Shown here piece after piece: positions 23,833-32,346 of a stretch of 64,000 nt of DNA. The translations under genes were made by a program, and so were the position numbers. Source of the stretch: Patescibacteria group bacterium (GTDB taxonomy: Bacteria; Patescibacteriota; Microgenomatia; UBA1406; GWC2-37-13). A model generated the notes under the pieces. It made no database searches, had not been told where the DNA came from, and saw only the letters and a program-made list of their open reading frames with translations. The stretch lies in assembly GCA_026004455.1 (NCBI GenBank), contig BPJE01000001.1, positions 62,001 through 126,000 of the forward strand. Reading direction: 5' to 3'. Every line of letters begins with the position of its first letter. Position 1 is the first letter of the stretch.

Positions 23833-26700
23833 TTATCTTAAGTATCTCCCCGTATATGACTCCTTAACTTTAATTATACCGTCAATTTCACCTTGATAGA
23901 CAACTTGTCCTCCTTTATCTCCACCCTCAGGTCCTAAATCAATAATATATGAAGAATTTTTTATCACATTAAGATTATGCTCAATAAGAATCACTGTATT
24001 ACCTCGATCAACTAACTCTTTTAAAGCATAAAGCAATTTTTCTACATCGTGAAAATGCAAACCAGTGGTTGGTTCATCTAATATATAAAGAGTTCGACCA
24101 GTATCTTTTTTAGATAATTCACTTGCTAATTTTAATCTTTGTGCCTCACCTCCAGATAAAGTTGGCGCTGGTTGACCTAACTGAATATATCCCAAACCAA
24201 TTTTTTTAAGAATTTCTAATTTATAAAAAATACTAAAATGATTAGAAAAAAATTCTAACGCCTCATCAACAGTCATTTTTAAAATCTCATAAATATTTTT
24301 ACCTTTATATTTTATTTCTAGTGTTTCTTTGTTATATCTTTGACCTTGACAAACATCACAAGTAATATAAACATCAGATAAAAACTGCATCTCAATTTTC
24401 AAAACCCCAGCTCCTTGACACTTTTCGCAACGACCACCTTTGACATTAAAAGAAAATCTCCCCTTTTTAAAACCAGCTGCTTTAGCATCAACAGTTGAGG
24501 CAAAAATATCACGAATATCATCAAAAAAACCAATATATGTCGCAGGATTTGAACGTGGTGTTCGACCAATTGGTGATTGATCAACTAAATAAACTTTATC
24601 TAAATATTGAAACCCTTCTAATCTTTCAAAATCACCAATTTTATCTGGATAATATCCATCAAGATGGTATTTTAATGCTGGATATAAAGTCTCGGTGATT
24701 AAAGTTGATTTGCCGCTTCCTGACACTCCAGTAACCACAATCAAATTACCTAACGGAAATTTAACAGTAATATTTTTTAAATTATTTTCTTTAGCGCCTT
24801 TTAAAATCAACTCTCCTTGATTTTTAACTAATTTTTTTCTATTTAATTTAATAGTTTTTTTATTGGATAAATACAAACCAGTTAATGAATTTTTATCTTT
24901 TTTTATCTCATCGAGTGTTCCTTGAAAAACTACCTTACCACCTTCTTTACCTGCTTTTGGGCCCAGCTCAATAATATAATCTGAAGATTCAATTGTCTCT
25001 CGATCATGTTCAACAACAAGTAAACTATTACCTAGATCTCTTAATTGTTTTAAAGTAGCAATAAGGGAAGAGACATCTTTTGGATGAAGACCGATTGATG
25101 GCTCATCTAAAACATACAAAACTCCTGTTAATCCTGTCCCAATTTGTGAAGCTAACCTGATTCTTTGTAATTCTCCACCAGATAAAGTTTTTGCTGTCCG
25201 GCTAATTGTTAAATAAGATAAACCAACATTATTTAAAAAACTTAAACGACTGATAATCTCTTTTAAAATTGGTTTAGCAATTTGTTTTTCGTATTCATTT
25301 ATTTTTTGAGGTAATTCCTTTTCAAAATATTTAAGTAAAAAATCAATTGATAAATCAGAAATTTGAGCAATGTTTTTTCCATCAATTGTCACTGATAATA
25401 CTTCTGGTTTTAATCTTTTTCCTTGACATTTTGGACAAATCTCCTCTCTCATATATTTTTGAATTTCAACACCAGCATAATCACCTGAGGATTCATAATA
25501 TCTTTTTTCCAGTTCAGCAATAATCCCATCAAATTTTTCATAAATCATTGTTGGTTTACCAAACCTATTTGTGCCTCTTACTTGATAAACTTTACCTGTT
25601 CCATAAAGTAGAATATCTATCTTTTCTTGAGGTAATTTTCCAATTGGCGTGTTTAAATCAATATCTTCCTCAAGAGCAACTTTTTTTATTAATCGAGAAT
25701 ACCAAGTTTCATTAAAGAAAAATCGATTAAAAGGCAGTATTCCTCCTTCAAAAATTGAAAGATTTTTATTAAAAATTAAATTTTTATCAACCGCAAAAAT
25801 CGTCCCAATTCCTTTACAATTTTCACAAGCACCAAGCGGTGAGTTAAAAGAAAACATTCTTGGTTCAAGCTCAGACAAAGATATATTATCAATCGGACAA
25901 GAAAATTTTTCTGAAAAAAGAGTTTCTTTTTGATTTTCTTCAATAATCACTAAACCATCAGAAAGATTTAAAGATTGCTCAATAGAATTGGCTAATCTTG
26001 ATCTTAGATTTGCCATAAAAATCTCATCTTTTGCTTGCTTAAAATCTAAAGATAACTCATCAATAATAACTTTAATATCATGTTTATTGGTTTTAATTAA
26101 ATTAATCTCATCATTTAGATTTTTTTCTTGATTATCAATAATTGCTTTTGAAAATCCTTTTGATAATAAATTATCAAACAAATCTTTAAACTCACCTTTT
26201 TTTGCTCTAACTACTGGTGATAAAATTCTAAATTTTAATGGTTTAAATTTATTTTTAGAAATTTCCTCTTTTATTAAAATAATTGTTTTTTCAACAACCT
26301 CATCTAAGGTCATTTTACTTATTTCTCGGCCACACAAAGGACAATGAGGATGGCCAATTCGAGCAAATAATAATCGCAAATAATCATAAACCTCAGTGAT
26401 TGTCCCAACAGTTGATCGAGGATTATGAGAAGTAGTTTTTTGATCAATTGAAATTGCTGGTGACAATCCTTCAATTAAATCAACATCAGGTTTATTCATT
26501 ACTCCCAAAAACTGTCTCGCATAAGCTGATAAAGACTCAACATAACGCCTTTGTCCTTCAGCATAAATCGTATCAAAAGCTAATGATGATTTACCACTTC
26601 CTGACAAGCCAGTGATAACTACTAATTTATTTTTAGGAATCTCTAAATCAATATTTTTTAAATTATGTTCTCTCGCGCCTTTAATTTTTATAAAGTCCAT
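23833..26700 (-). CDS. uvrA: Excinuclease ABC subunit A
   Basis: This is a full-length UvrA (955 residues) with two ABC ATPase modules: Walker A GLSGSGKSSLAFDT near residue 31 and GVSGSGKSTLITET near 645. It has ABC signatures TLSGGELQRIRLASQ and TLSGGEAQRLKLASE, and zinc-binding cysteines (CPLCGREI; CENCKGIG; CEKCQGAG with CDVCQGQR). UvrA recognises DNA damage and loads UvrB. It is separated from uvrB by a 248-nt low-complexity repeat and followed by the transglutaminase gene. Confidence 0.97.
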   Translation of the reverse strand: MDFIKIKGAREHNLKNIDLEIPKNKLVVITGLSGSGKSSLAFDTIYAEGQRRYVESLSAYARQFLGVMNKPDVDLIEGLSPAISIDQKTTSHNPRSTVGTITEVYDYLRLLFARIGHPHCPLCGREISKMTLDEVVEKTIILIKEEISKNKFKPLKFRILSPVVRAKKGEFKDLFDNLLSKGFSKAIIDNQEKNLNDEINLIKTNKHDIKVIIDELSLDFKQAKDEIFMANLRSRLANSIEQSLNLSDGLVIIEENQKETLFSEKFSCPIDNISLSELEPRMFSFNSPLGACENCKGIGTIFAVDKNLIFNKNLSIFEGGILPFNRFFFNETWYSRLIKKVALEEDIDLNTPIGKLPQEKIDILLYGTGKVYQVRGTNRFGKPTMIYEKFDGIIAELEKRYYESSGDYAGVEIQKYMREEICPKCQGKRLKPEVLSVTIDGKNIAQISDLSIDFLLKYFEKELPQKINEYEKQIAKPILKEIISRLSFLNNVGLSYLTISRTAKTLSGGELQRIRLASQIGTGLTGVLYVLDEPSIGLHPKDVSSLIATLKQLRDLGNSLLVVEHDRETIESSDYIIELGPKAGKEGGKVVFQGTLDEIKKDKNSLTGLYLSNKKTIKLNRKKLVKNQGELILKGAKENNLKNITVKFPLGNLIVVTGVSGSGKSTLITETLYPALKYHLDGYYPDKIGDFERLEGFQYLDKVYLVDQSPIGRTPRSNPATYIGFFDDIRDIFASTVDAKAAGFKKGRFSFNVKGGRCEKCQGAGVLKIEMQFLSDVYITCDVCQGQRYNKETLEIKYKGKNIYEILKMTVDEALEFFSNHFSIFYKLEILKKIGLGYIQLGQPAPTLSGGEAQRLKLASELSKKDTGRTLYILDEPTTGLHFHDVEKLLYALKELVDRGNTVILIEHNLNVIKNSSYIIDLGPEGGDKGGQVVYQGEIDGIIKVKESYTGRYLR

Positions 26701-26948
26701 AAAAATAATTTTTAATAATTAATAATAAATTTTTTTTAATTAATAATAAATTTTTAATCAATAATAAATAAATATTTCAATAAATTAATAATTCAAAAGT
26801 TAAAATTCAAAAGTCAAAAGTAAAAGTCAAAAGTTTTTTTAAATTTTTAATTTTGAATTTTCATTTTGATTTTTGACTTTTGCATTTTGAATTTTATTTC
26901 TCTTACTACTTAATACTTTCTACTTACTACTTTTTCTTTTTTTCATTA
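26701..26948. repeat. Low-complexity inverted repeat region between uvrB and uvrA
   Basis: The gap is built of TTAATAATTAATAATAAATT-like words (26705-26780), then AAAATTCAAAAGTCAAAAG words (about 26797-26832). Their rough complements follow (TTTTTGACTTTTGCATTTTG, to about 26897), then CTTACTACTTAATACTTTCT words (26900-26935). A large imperfect hairpin can form. The same words occur at 23790-23830 and 8370-8398, and in part inside glycosyltransferase genes. No gene is visible. Confidence 0.6.
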
Positions 26949-28955
26949 TTAATTATTCATCAACTCTCTTATCTTATCTCTTATTTTAATTGCTAGCTCA
27001 AAATTTAAATTTTCTGCTTGATACTTCATCTCTGTTTTTAATTTTTTAATAATCTTTTTTTTATCATAAGGAGTTAGACTTTCTGGTTTAATTTTTTCAA
27101 TTTCAAAATAATCAAACTCTCGATCAAAAACTAAAAACTTTTCTTCTTTTTCAATAATTTTTTCTCTAATTGGTTTATAAATAGTTTTTGGAGTAATGTG
27201 ATGTTTTTGATTGTACTCTAATTGATATTTTCTTCGTCTATTGATCTCATCAATTGCCTCTTTCATCGAACCAGTAACAACATCAGCATATAAAATCACT
27301 TGGCTATTGATATTTCTTGCTGCTCGACCCATTGTTTGAATAAGAGATGTTTTTGATCTTAAAAATCCTTCTTTATCAGCATCAAGTATTGCCACAAGTG
27401 TCACTTCAGGCAAATCAAGACCTTCTCGAAGCAAATTGACACCAATTAAAACATCATACTCTCCTTTTCTTAAATTATCTAAAATATCTGATCTTTCCAA
27501 GGTCTCAATATCAGAATGAAGATAATTAGCTCTAATATTTTTTTCTTTTAAAAAACTACTTAAATCTTCAGCCATTTTTTTTGTTAATGTTGTTACTAAA
27601 ATTTTTTCTTTATTTTTAACTCTTTTTTCAATTTCCAAAATTAAATCTTGCACTTCATTTTTTGCTGACCGAACAATAATTTCTGGATCAACAATACCAG
27701 TTGGTCTAATAAGCTGCTCGGCAATACCATCTGGTTTTGATAAATTTATCTCAAAATCATCAGGAGTAGCTGAAACATAGATGATTTTTTTTGGAATTTT
27801 GTAAAACTCATCAAATTTTAATGGTCGATTATCAAAAGCCGCTTTTAATCGAAAACCAAACTCAACCAAAGTTTTTTTACGAGAAAAATCACCATTATAC
27901 ATTCCTCTTAACTGCGGCACTGTCATATGAGATTCATCGATAAACAAAAGCCAGTTATCTCCATATGCTTCTTGAAAATAATCAAGAAGTGAATAAGGAG
28001 GATCGCCTGGTTTTCTACCATCAAAATATCGTGAATAATTTTCAATACCATTTACATATCCTACTTCTTTGATCATCTCTAAATCATAATTCACTCGTCT
28101 TATCAATCTTTCTGCCTCAGCTATTTTTCCTTGTTTCTTTAGCTCTTCAGATTCGGTTTTTAAATCTTCTCTTATCTTTTTTTCAACATTAGCAAATATA
28201 TTAGGATCAGTCATAAAATGCTTTGCTGGATAAATAATTAATTTCTTTTGGTCATATTTTTTTAACAATTTACCAGTTAAAGGTTCAAACTGCTCAATAT
28301 TAGCAATTTTTCCATTTGCTAAAATTATTCTATAACCAATATCTTCATAAGCTGGATAAATATCAATTCTCTCTCCTCTTAATCTAAAAGTGCCTCTTTT
28401 AAAATCAAACTCACTTCTCTCATATTGTAGCTCTGCTAATCTTTTAAAAATTTCTTTTTCATAAACTTGCTGGCCAACTTCAAGTTCTAAAATAAATTTT
28501 CCATACTCAATTGGCGAACCAATATTATAAATACACGAAACTGAGGCAACAACAATGACATCATTTCTTGTCAAAATGTTTGTCGTTGTTTGCAGTCTTA
28601 ATTTATCAATTAACTCATTAATTTGCGCCTCTTTTTCAATATAAGTATCAGTAGCAGGAATATAAGCTTCTGGTTGATAATAATCATAATAAGAGACAAA
28701 ATAAGAAACCGCATTTTCCGGAAAAAAATCACGAAATTCTTGATAAAGCTGACCAGCTAAAGTTTTATTATGAGAGATGATTAAAGTTGGTAAATTAGTC
28801 TTTGCAATAATATTGGCCATAGTAAAAGTTTTTCCGCTTCCTGTCACTCCAAGCAATACTTGATTTTTTAGACCTTTTTTTATACCGTTAACCAGTTTCT
28901 CAATTGCTTGCGGCTGATCTCCAGTTGGTGAAAAAGATGATTTTAATTTAAACAT
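26949..28955 (-). CDS. uvrB: Excinuclease ABC subunit B
   Basis: This is a full-length UvrB (668 residues). Walker A GVTGSGKTFTMAN, the beta-hairpin region SYYDYYQPEAYIPATDTYIE, DESH box, helicase motif VGVNLLREGLDLPEV and motif QTMGRAARN are all present. The C-terminal UVR motif (LNFELAIKIRDKIRELM) binds UvrC. UvrB is the DNA-melting helicase-like core of nucleotide excision repair. The acyltransferase remnant lies 43 nt upstream of the start. Confidence 0.97.
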   Translation of the reverse strand: MFKLKSSFSPTGDQPQAIEKLVNGIKKGLKNQVLLGVTGSGKTFTMANIIAKTNLPTLIISHNKTLAGQLYQEFRDFFPENAVSYFVSYYDYYQPEAYIPATDTYIEKEAQINELIDKLRLQTTTNILTRNDVIVVASVSCIYNIGSPIEYGKFILELEVGQQVYEKEIFKRLAELQYERSEFDFKRGTFRLRGERIDIYPAYEDIGYRIILANGKIANIEQFEPLTGKLLKKYDQKKLIIYPAKHFMTDPNIFANVEKKIREDLKTESEELKKQGKIAEAERLIRRVNYDLEMIKEVGYVNGIENYSRYFDGRKPGDPPYSLLDYFQEAYGDNWLLFIDESHMTVPQLRGMYNGDFSRKKTLVEFGFRLKAAFDNRPLKFDEFYKIPKKIIYVSATPDDFEINLSKPDGIAEQLIRPTGIVDPEIIVRSAKNEVQDLILEIEKRVKNKEKILVTTLTKKMAEDLSSFLKEKNIRANYLHSDIETLERSDILDNLRKGEYDVLIGVNLLREGLDLPEVTLVAILDADKEGFLRSKTSLIQTMGRAARNINSQVILYADVVTGSMKEAIDEINRRRKYQLEYNQKHHITPKTIYKPIREKIIEKEEKFLVFDREFDYFEIEKIKPESLTPYDKKKIIKKLKTEMKYQAENLNFELAIKIRDKIRELMNN

Positions 28956-28998
28956 AGGTAAACTAATAATTTTATCAAAAATTGGAGAATAATAAAAG

Positions 28999-29602
28999 TT
29001 AAGCTAATTTTAAGCTATTAATAATGACATTAATAAAAATTGATCCAAAAAATATTTCTAAAAAAAATAAAAACCAATTTGAAGGAATAATTTTTAACCA
29101 AATAATTGTTAATAAAACTAAAAAATGAATAAAATATAGAGAATAATAATTAACACTAAAAAATTTTAATAATTTTGATTCTTTCTTATTAAAAATAAAA
29201 TACAAAATTCCAATCCAACAAGAACCAAATGTCAGATAATATAAAGTTGGTGGATATTTATTAGAATATTGACTTAAATTATGACCAATTTTTATCTCAA
29301 AAAATCTTAATAAAATCTTATATTAAAAATAAATAATAAAGCAATATCAATCTTTTGAGTCTTTTTTTATAAAAAGCAATTAATTGATCACGTTTAAATT
29401 CTAAATTTTTTTCAAATAAAACATAAAAAGAACAAAATACAAATACTGGCACTGCCCATTCTAAATTATCCCAGATAAAATAAGCAGTTTTGTCTTTTAA
29501 AAAATAAGCTGTTGCATGAATAATCATCATTGCAATTATTGAAATCCCACGCAAGTTATCAATAAAAAAAATTCTTTTTTGAGGAGTTGTTTTATCTTTC
29601 AT
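28999..29602 (-). pseudogene. Acyltransferase-type membrane protein remnant (heparan-alpha-glucosaminide/acyltransferase-3-like)
   Basis: The N-terminal 94 residues (from ATG at 29602) contain FFIDNLRGISIIAMMIIHAT, the signature opening of acyltransferase-3/DUF1624-type membrane acyltransferases, and stop at about 29318. A second frame resumes at about 29320 with LRFFEIKIGHNLSQYSNKYP, PTLYYLTFGSCWIGILYFIF and two C-terminal helices ending at 28999. A +1 shift near 29320 joins them. The joined protein of about 200 residues is shorter than usual acyltransferases, so an internal deletion of several helices is also likely. I read this as a decaying gene. Intact relatives acylate surface sugars. 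Confidence 0.7.
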
Positions 29603-29637
29603 TTAGTTTTTAATTTTATCAAAATTTAAATTTATTA

Positions 29638-29643
29638 TATAAT
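29638..29643 (+). promoter_or_regulatory. -10 element, 6 nt before the DUF5674 start
   Basis: A perfect TATAAT ends exactly 6 nt before the ATG at 29650, so transcription would begin at or next to the start codon (leaderless mRNA). No convincing -35 is visible. Confidence 0.5.
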
Positions 29644-29649
29644 TCTTCT

Positions 29650-29994
29650 ATGAAATTAGTTGATAAAAAAATCAAATTAGATGAACTAAAAAAAATGTCT
29701 TTAAAAATGTTTGGTGGATTGGTCAAAACAGTTGTTGATGTAGAAAAAGAAATTATGGTAGTTGATGGCGAAATGCATGCTGATGAAGAAAAATATCTTT
29801 TATCTTTAGGAAGTCTTCAAGAAAATTTATGGGGCATAAATCTTTATCCTGATTTTTTTGGAAAAGAAGAATTTATTGAATTTGATTCAATGATTAACAT
29901 CCGTCCTCGACAAAATAATTTCTCAAGAGATATTGAAAATAAAAAAATTAAAGAAAAAATCATTAAAATTGTTCATAATCTCGTTGAAAAATGA
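29650..29994 (+). CDS. DUF5674 family protein
   Basis: This 114-residue protein matches the DUF5674 pattern: LKKMSLKMFGGLVKTVVDVE, then IMVVDGEMHADEEKYLL and LWGINLYPDFFGKEEFIEFD, then MINIRPRQNN. The conserved Asp, His and Glu residues could form a metal site, but no activity is established. The family is common in candidate-phylum genomes. Its stop overlaps the next start by 4 nt (ATGA), so the two proteins are translationally coupled and may work together. Confidence 0.85.
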   Translation: MKLVDKKIKLDELKKMSLKMFGGLVKTVVDVEKEIMVVDGEMHADEEKYLLSLGSLQENLWGINLYPDFFGKEEFIEFDSMINIRPRQNNFSRDIENKKIKEKIIKIVHNLVEK

Positions 29995-30317
29995 AATATT
30001 TTCATGATGAAATAATAAGCCGTTGGAATAATTTTTCAATATATGAGCAAATGGCAAATATTGGCGCTGAAGTTGGCCGAGCTATTAAATGGAAAAATAA
30101 AAATCAAAAAATATTTTTAAATGCTTTTTATCGAGCGCTTGAATTAATTGATCTAACGGCTGCAGATAAAAAAAATCATCATCGATTATCAGAAATTTTA
30201 AGATTGCGGGAAACTATAGCTGATTTTCTAGTTGGAGATAATATCTACAAACAAACTGAAAAACAAATTGAAAAATATTTTTATTACTTCACTCTTGCAG
30301 CAAGAGAAAATAAATAA
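29991..30317 (+). CDS. Hypothetical protein coupled to DUF5674
   Basis: The 108-residue, mostly helical protein begins with MKYFHDEIISRWNNFSIYEQ and includes ANIGAEVGRAIKWKNKNQ and RALELIDLTAADKKNHHR. I do not know a named family, but the pattern resembles small helical proteins found beside DUF5674 in related genomes. The 4-nt overlap with DUF5674 supports a joint function. It converges with the AbiEii-like remnant, whose stop follows immediately (30318). Confidence 0.65.
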   Translation: MKYFHDEIISRWNNFSIYEQMANIGAEVGRAIKWKNKNQKIFLNAFYRALELIDLTAADKKNHHRLSEILRLRETIADFLVGDNIYKQTEKQIEKYFYYFTLAARENK

Positions 30318-30682
30318 TTAGCTTAAAGAAATTTTTTTTAAAAATTTTTTTATTTCTTCATCTTTTTTTTCAAAACCAGGTAAATATTCAATTTCTTCAG
30401 AATAATCAATATCATCAAAGTAACTAAGTTGAACACGAAAAAGTTTTTCATTAAATTCTGATTTAAAAATTGAATAAGTTTTATCAATTAAATCTTTAAA
30501 ATTATTCTTCTAATTTTAAGCGGATTAAAAGATTTTTCAGTAAATAAATCAAAATCAATTGATCTTCGATGACCAATCTGTAAAGCAATTGCAGTTCCTC
30601 CAACTAAATAAAAATTTTTTGAAAATAATTTTATTAAAGGTAAAAGTTTTATTTGTTCTTCAGTTAAAATATTTTTAAACAT
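30318..30682 (-). pseudogene. Nucleotidyltransferase AbiEii-like remnant (frameshift, probable internal deletion)
   Basis: From the ATG at 30682, MFKNILTEEQIKLLPLIKLF leads to the nucleotidyltransferase core FYLVGGTAIALQIGHRRSID and FDLFTEKSF, including GG and DxD. The frame then stops near 30488. Another frame continues with FKDLIDKTYSIFKSEFNEKL, VQLSYFDDIDYSEEIEYLPG, and ends ...FLKKISLS at 30318. The 365-nt span needs one added base near 30493. Compared with my memory of about 210-residue relatives, some 90 central residues also appear missing. AbiEii is the toxin half of type IV abortive-infection systems; this copy is probably dead. Confidence 0.7.
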
Positions 30683-30929
30683 GTTTTTTAAAATAATTTT
30701 CAAAATAATGTTTTATTTGAGGCAAGTAGTTAATTCTTTTTTTATTCAAACTTTTATAAAACAATTTAGCTGTTTCTTTTATTCCGTTAATTTTGATAAA
30801 TTCTTGAACATCTTCCCAATTACCATAATTTAAAACATGCTCCAAAACTGCCTCTTCTGAAAGTTTGTCAGGATCTTTTACATACCAAGCAAGATAAGGT
30901 TTTTTCTTAATTATTGAATTTACTGTCAT
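30675..30929 (-). CDS. Small partner protein of the AbiEii-like nucleotidyltransferase
   Basis: I choose the ATG at 30929 (84 residues, MTVNSIIKKKPYLAWYVKDP...) rather than the upstream ATG at 30944, because a perfect TATAAT occupies 30941-30936, inside the longer version, exactly 6 nt before 30929. The protein is helical (LSEEAVLEHVLNYGNWEDVQ; LNKKRINYLPQIKHYF) and overlaps the nucleotidyltransferase start by 8 nt. Such small proteins commonly precede AbiEii-type genes in candidate-phylum genomes and may act as the antitoxin or regulator; that role is inferred. Confidence 0.65.
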   Translation of the reverse strand: MTVNSIIKKKPYLAWYVKDPDKLSEEAVLEHVLNYGNWEDVQEFIKINGIKETAKLFYKSLNKKRINYLPQIKHYFENYFKKHV

Positions 30930-30935
30930 AAAAAT

Positions 30936-30941
30936 ATTATA
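30936..30941 (-). promoter_or_regulatory. -10 element, 6 nt before the AbiEii-partner start
   Basis: TATAAT on the minus strand, 6 nt from the ATG at 30929. This repeats the spacing seen before the genes at 7307, 29650 and 4324, and decides the start codon of this gene. Confidence 0.5.
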
Positions 30942-30946
30942 CATTA

Positions 30947-31969
30947 TTACGGTAAAGACTCACAGGCGATGCCATCTCCAATTCCTACATTATCTAAATT
31001 CATAGGATCATAAGTAGCAGTAAATCCGCAACAATTAAAAAAAGCCTGTGCTTCTGCTTGGGTTTTAAAATCTGAACAATCTCTATCAGGACCTGAACAA
31101 GAATATTGACAATTTGAAGAAGTTGTTTGATTAATAATATTACTCGTTGGAATTAAAACAGTAAAAGTAACACAAGCATTCTCTGCCCATAACCCTCTTT
31201 TATTTTCTTGAGCTTGTTTTTGAGCGTTTTTGTATTGTTGTTGGTATTTATAAGGGATATTGTAGGTATACTCATATGCATAACCTTCTTTAATCATCAA
31301 AAGCCCAAAATCAATACCATCTTCCAAAAATACATAACGAAGTAATCTTCCGTATTTATCTACATAACCTTGAGTTGGATCAGATTCTAATCGGACTTTT
31401 TTATTGAATAATAATTCTTTAGCTTTTTCTGATGCTTCTTTTCCAAAACATTCAACTTTTTTTCTTGGATCAACTACCTCTGGAGTATTTATGCCAATAA
31501 CTCTTATTCTTTTTATTTTACCATCAATATCAACATCAAAAGTATCGCCATCTATCACGTTTACAACTGAATAAAAAATTGGTGTTGGAGAAGGAGTAAG
31601 AGAAGGTATTAAAGTTTGAGTAATGGTTGGAATTCTGGAAGGCTTTGGAATTTCTGTGATTGTATTTTTTTTAATTTCTTGTTTTTGATTTGTTGGCGAT
31701 TGATAATCAACTTTAGGAAAAAAAGCAAAAGCTAAAAATAAACTTAAAATAATAAAAATAACTTTTGTTTTTTCTAAATTTAAAAATTTTAAATTTTCTT
31801 TTAAATAATTAAATGTTTTAGGAATTAAAAGTAAGGATAAAAACAAATAAAATATTGATGATAAAAATGATTCTTTTATTAAAGAAAAAGAAGTTAATAA
31901 TGATAAAATTCCAAATACAAAACTCCAGTTTGTATTTTTTAATTTATTAATAATTATTTTTATTAACAT
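30947..31969 (-). CDS. Membrane-anchored thermonuclease (SNase) with C-terminal excalibur domain
   Basis: The 340-residue protein begins with two or three hydrophobic segments (about 14-56 and 66-86). A Pro/Thr/Ser linker (TLIPSLTPSPTP) follows, then a staphylococcal-nuclease domain with NVIDGDTFDV, the catalytic Arg in IKRIRVIGINTPE, Glu in GKEASEKAKELL and Arg in DKYGRLLRYV. The C-terminus is an excalibur calcium-binding motif (RDCSDFKTQAEAQAFFNCCG ... GIGDGIACE). SNase domains cut DNA and RNA in a calcium-dependent way; the topology places the enzyme outside the membrane. A role in taking up nucleotides from external nucleic acid fits a genome-reduced organism, but this is inference. Confidence 0.9.
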   Translation of the reverse strand: MLIKIIINKLKNTNWSFVFGILSLLTSFSLIKESFLSSIFYLFLSLLLIPKTFNYLKENLKFLNLEKTKVIFIILSLFLAFAFFPKVDYQSPTNQKQEIKKNTITEIPKPSRIPTITQTLIPSLTPSPTPIFYSVVNVIDGDTFDVDIDGKIKRIRVIGINTPEVVDPRKKVECFGKEASEKAKELLFNKKVRLESDPTQGYVDKYGRLLRYVFLEDGIDFGLLMIKEGYAYEYTYNIPYKYQQQYKNAQKQAQENKRGLWAENACVTFTVLIPTSNIINQTTSSNCQYSCSGPDRDCSDFKTQAEAQAFFNCCGFTATYDPMNLDNVGIGDGIACESLP

Positions 31970-32036
31970 ATTTTTGACGAATTTAAAAATTAAATTTTAT
32001 TTAAAGCCTCTATTTTAATTATTTTTTAAATAAATT

Positions 32037-32270
32037 TTAACACTCTTTTACCAACATTGATTTTAAAAATTTTTCTCTTCTTAAAACATCATGTTTTGAA
32101 AGAAAAAATTCACAAAATAATAATTTAAAAGGACGTCTAAATTTAGTTGTTTGAGAATTACCAGAAATATGATAGGTTAATCTTTGATGAAGATTTGTTG
32201 TATAACCGATGTAAAATTTCTTATCTTTAAGAGAATATAAAAAATAAACGCAGTATTGAATTTTTTTCAT
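32037..32270 (-). CDS. Small GIY-YIG nuclease-domain protein (YhbQ-like)
   Basis: The 77-residue protein is a minimal GIY-YIG domain: VYFLYSLKDKKFYIGYTTN with the paired Tyr motifs, Arg in LHQRLTYH, and the catalytic Glu in RREKFLKSM. Small GIY-YIG genes of this type are often multi-copy in candidate-phylum genomes. No target is known. Two hairpin repeats lie between it and tRNA-Tyr (32316-32380). It is not inserted in another gene, so a classical homing role is not supported. Confidence 0.85.
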   Translation of the reverse strand: MKKIQYCVYFLYSLKDKKFYIGYTTNLHQRLTYHISGNSQTTKFRRPFKLLFCEFFLSKHDVLRREKFLKSMLVKEC

Positions 32271-32315
32271 TTAAATTGACTCTTAATTTTTTAAAAAAGA
32301 GTCATTATTGTGTCA

Positions 32316-32345
32316 TGTACTAGAGTTGCTCCGCAACACAGTACA
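32316..32345. repeat. Hairpin repeat A (TGTAC...GTTGC-TCC-GCAAC...GTACA)
   Basis: Arms TGTACTAGAGTTGC and GCAACACAGTACA pair with one mismatch and one bulge around the loop TCC. It is GC-rich compared with its surroundings and lies 46 nt upstream of the GIY-YIG start, next to a second hairpin. Confidence 0.65.
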
Positions 32346-32346
32346 C

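Noticed and set aside
30930-30944. Upstream ATG at 30944 for the AbiEii-partner gene
   Set aside because: A perfect TATAAT occupies this stretch 6 nt from the second ATG, so the first ATG would be upstream of the transcript start.
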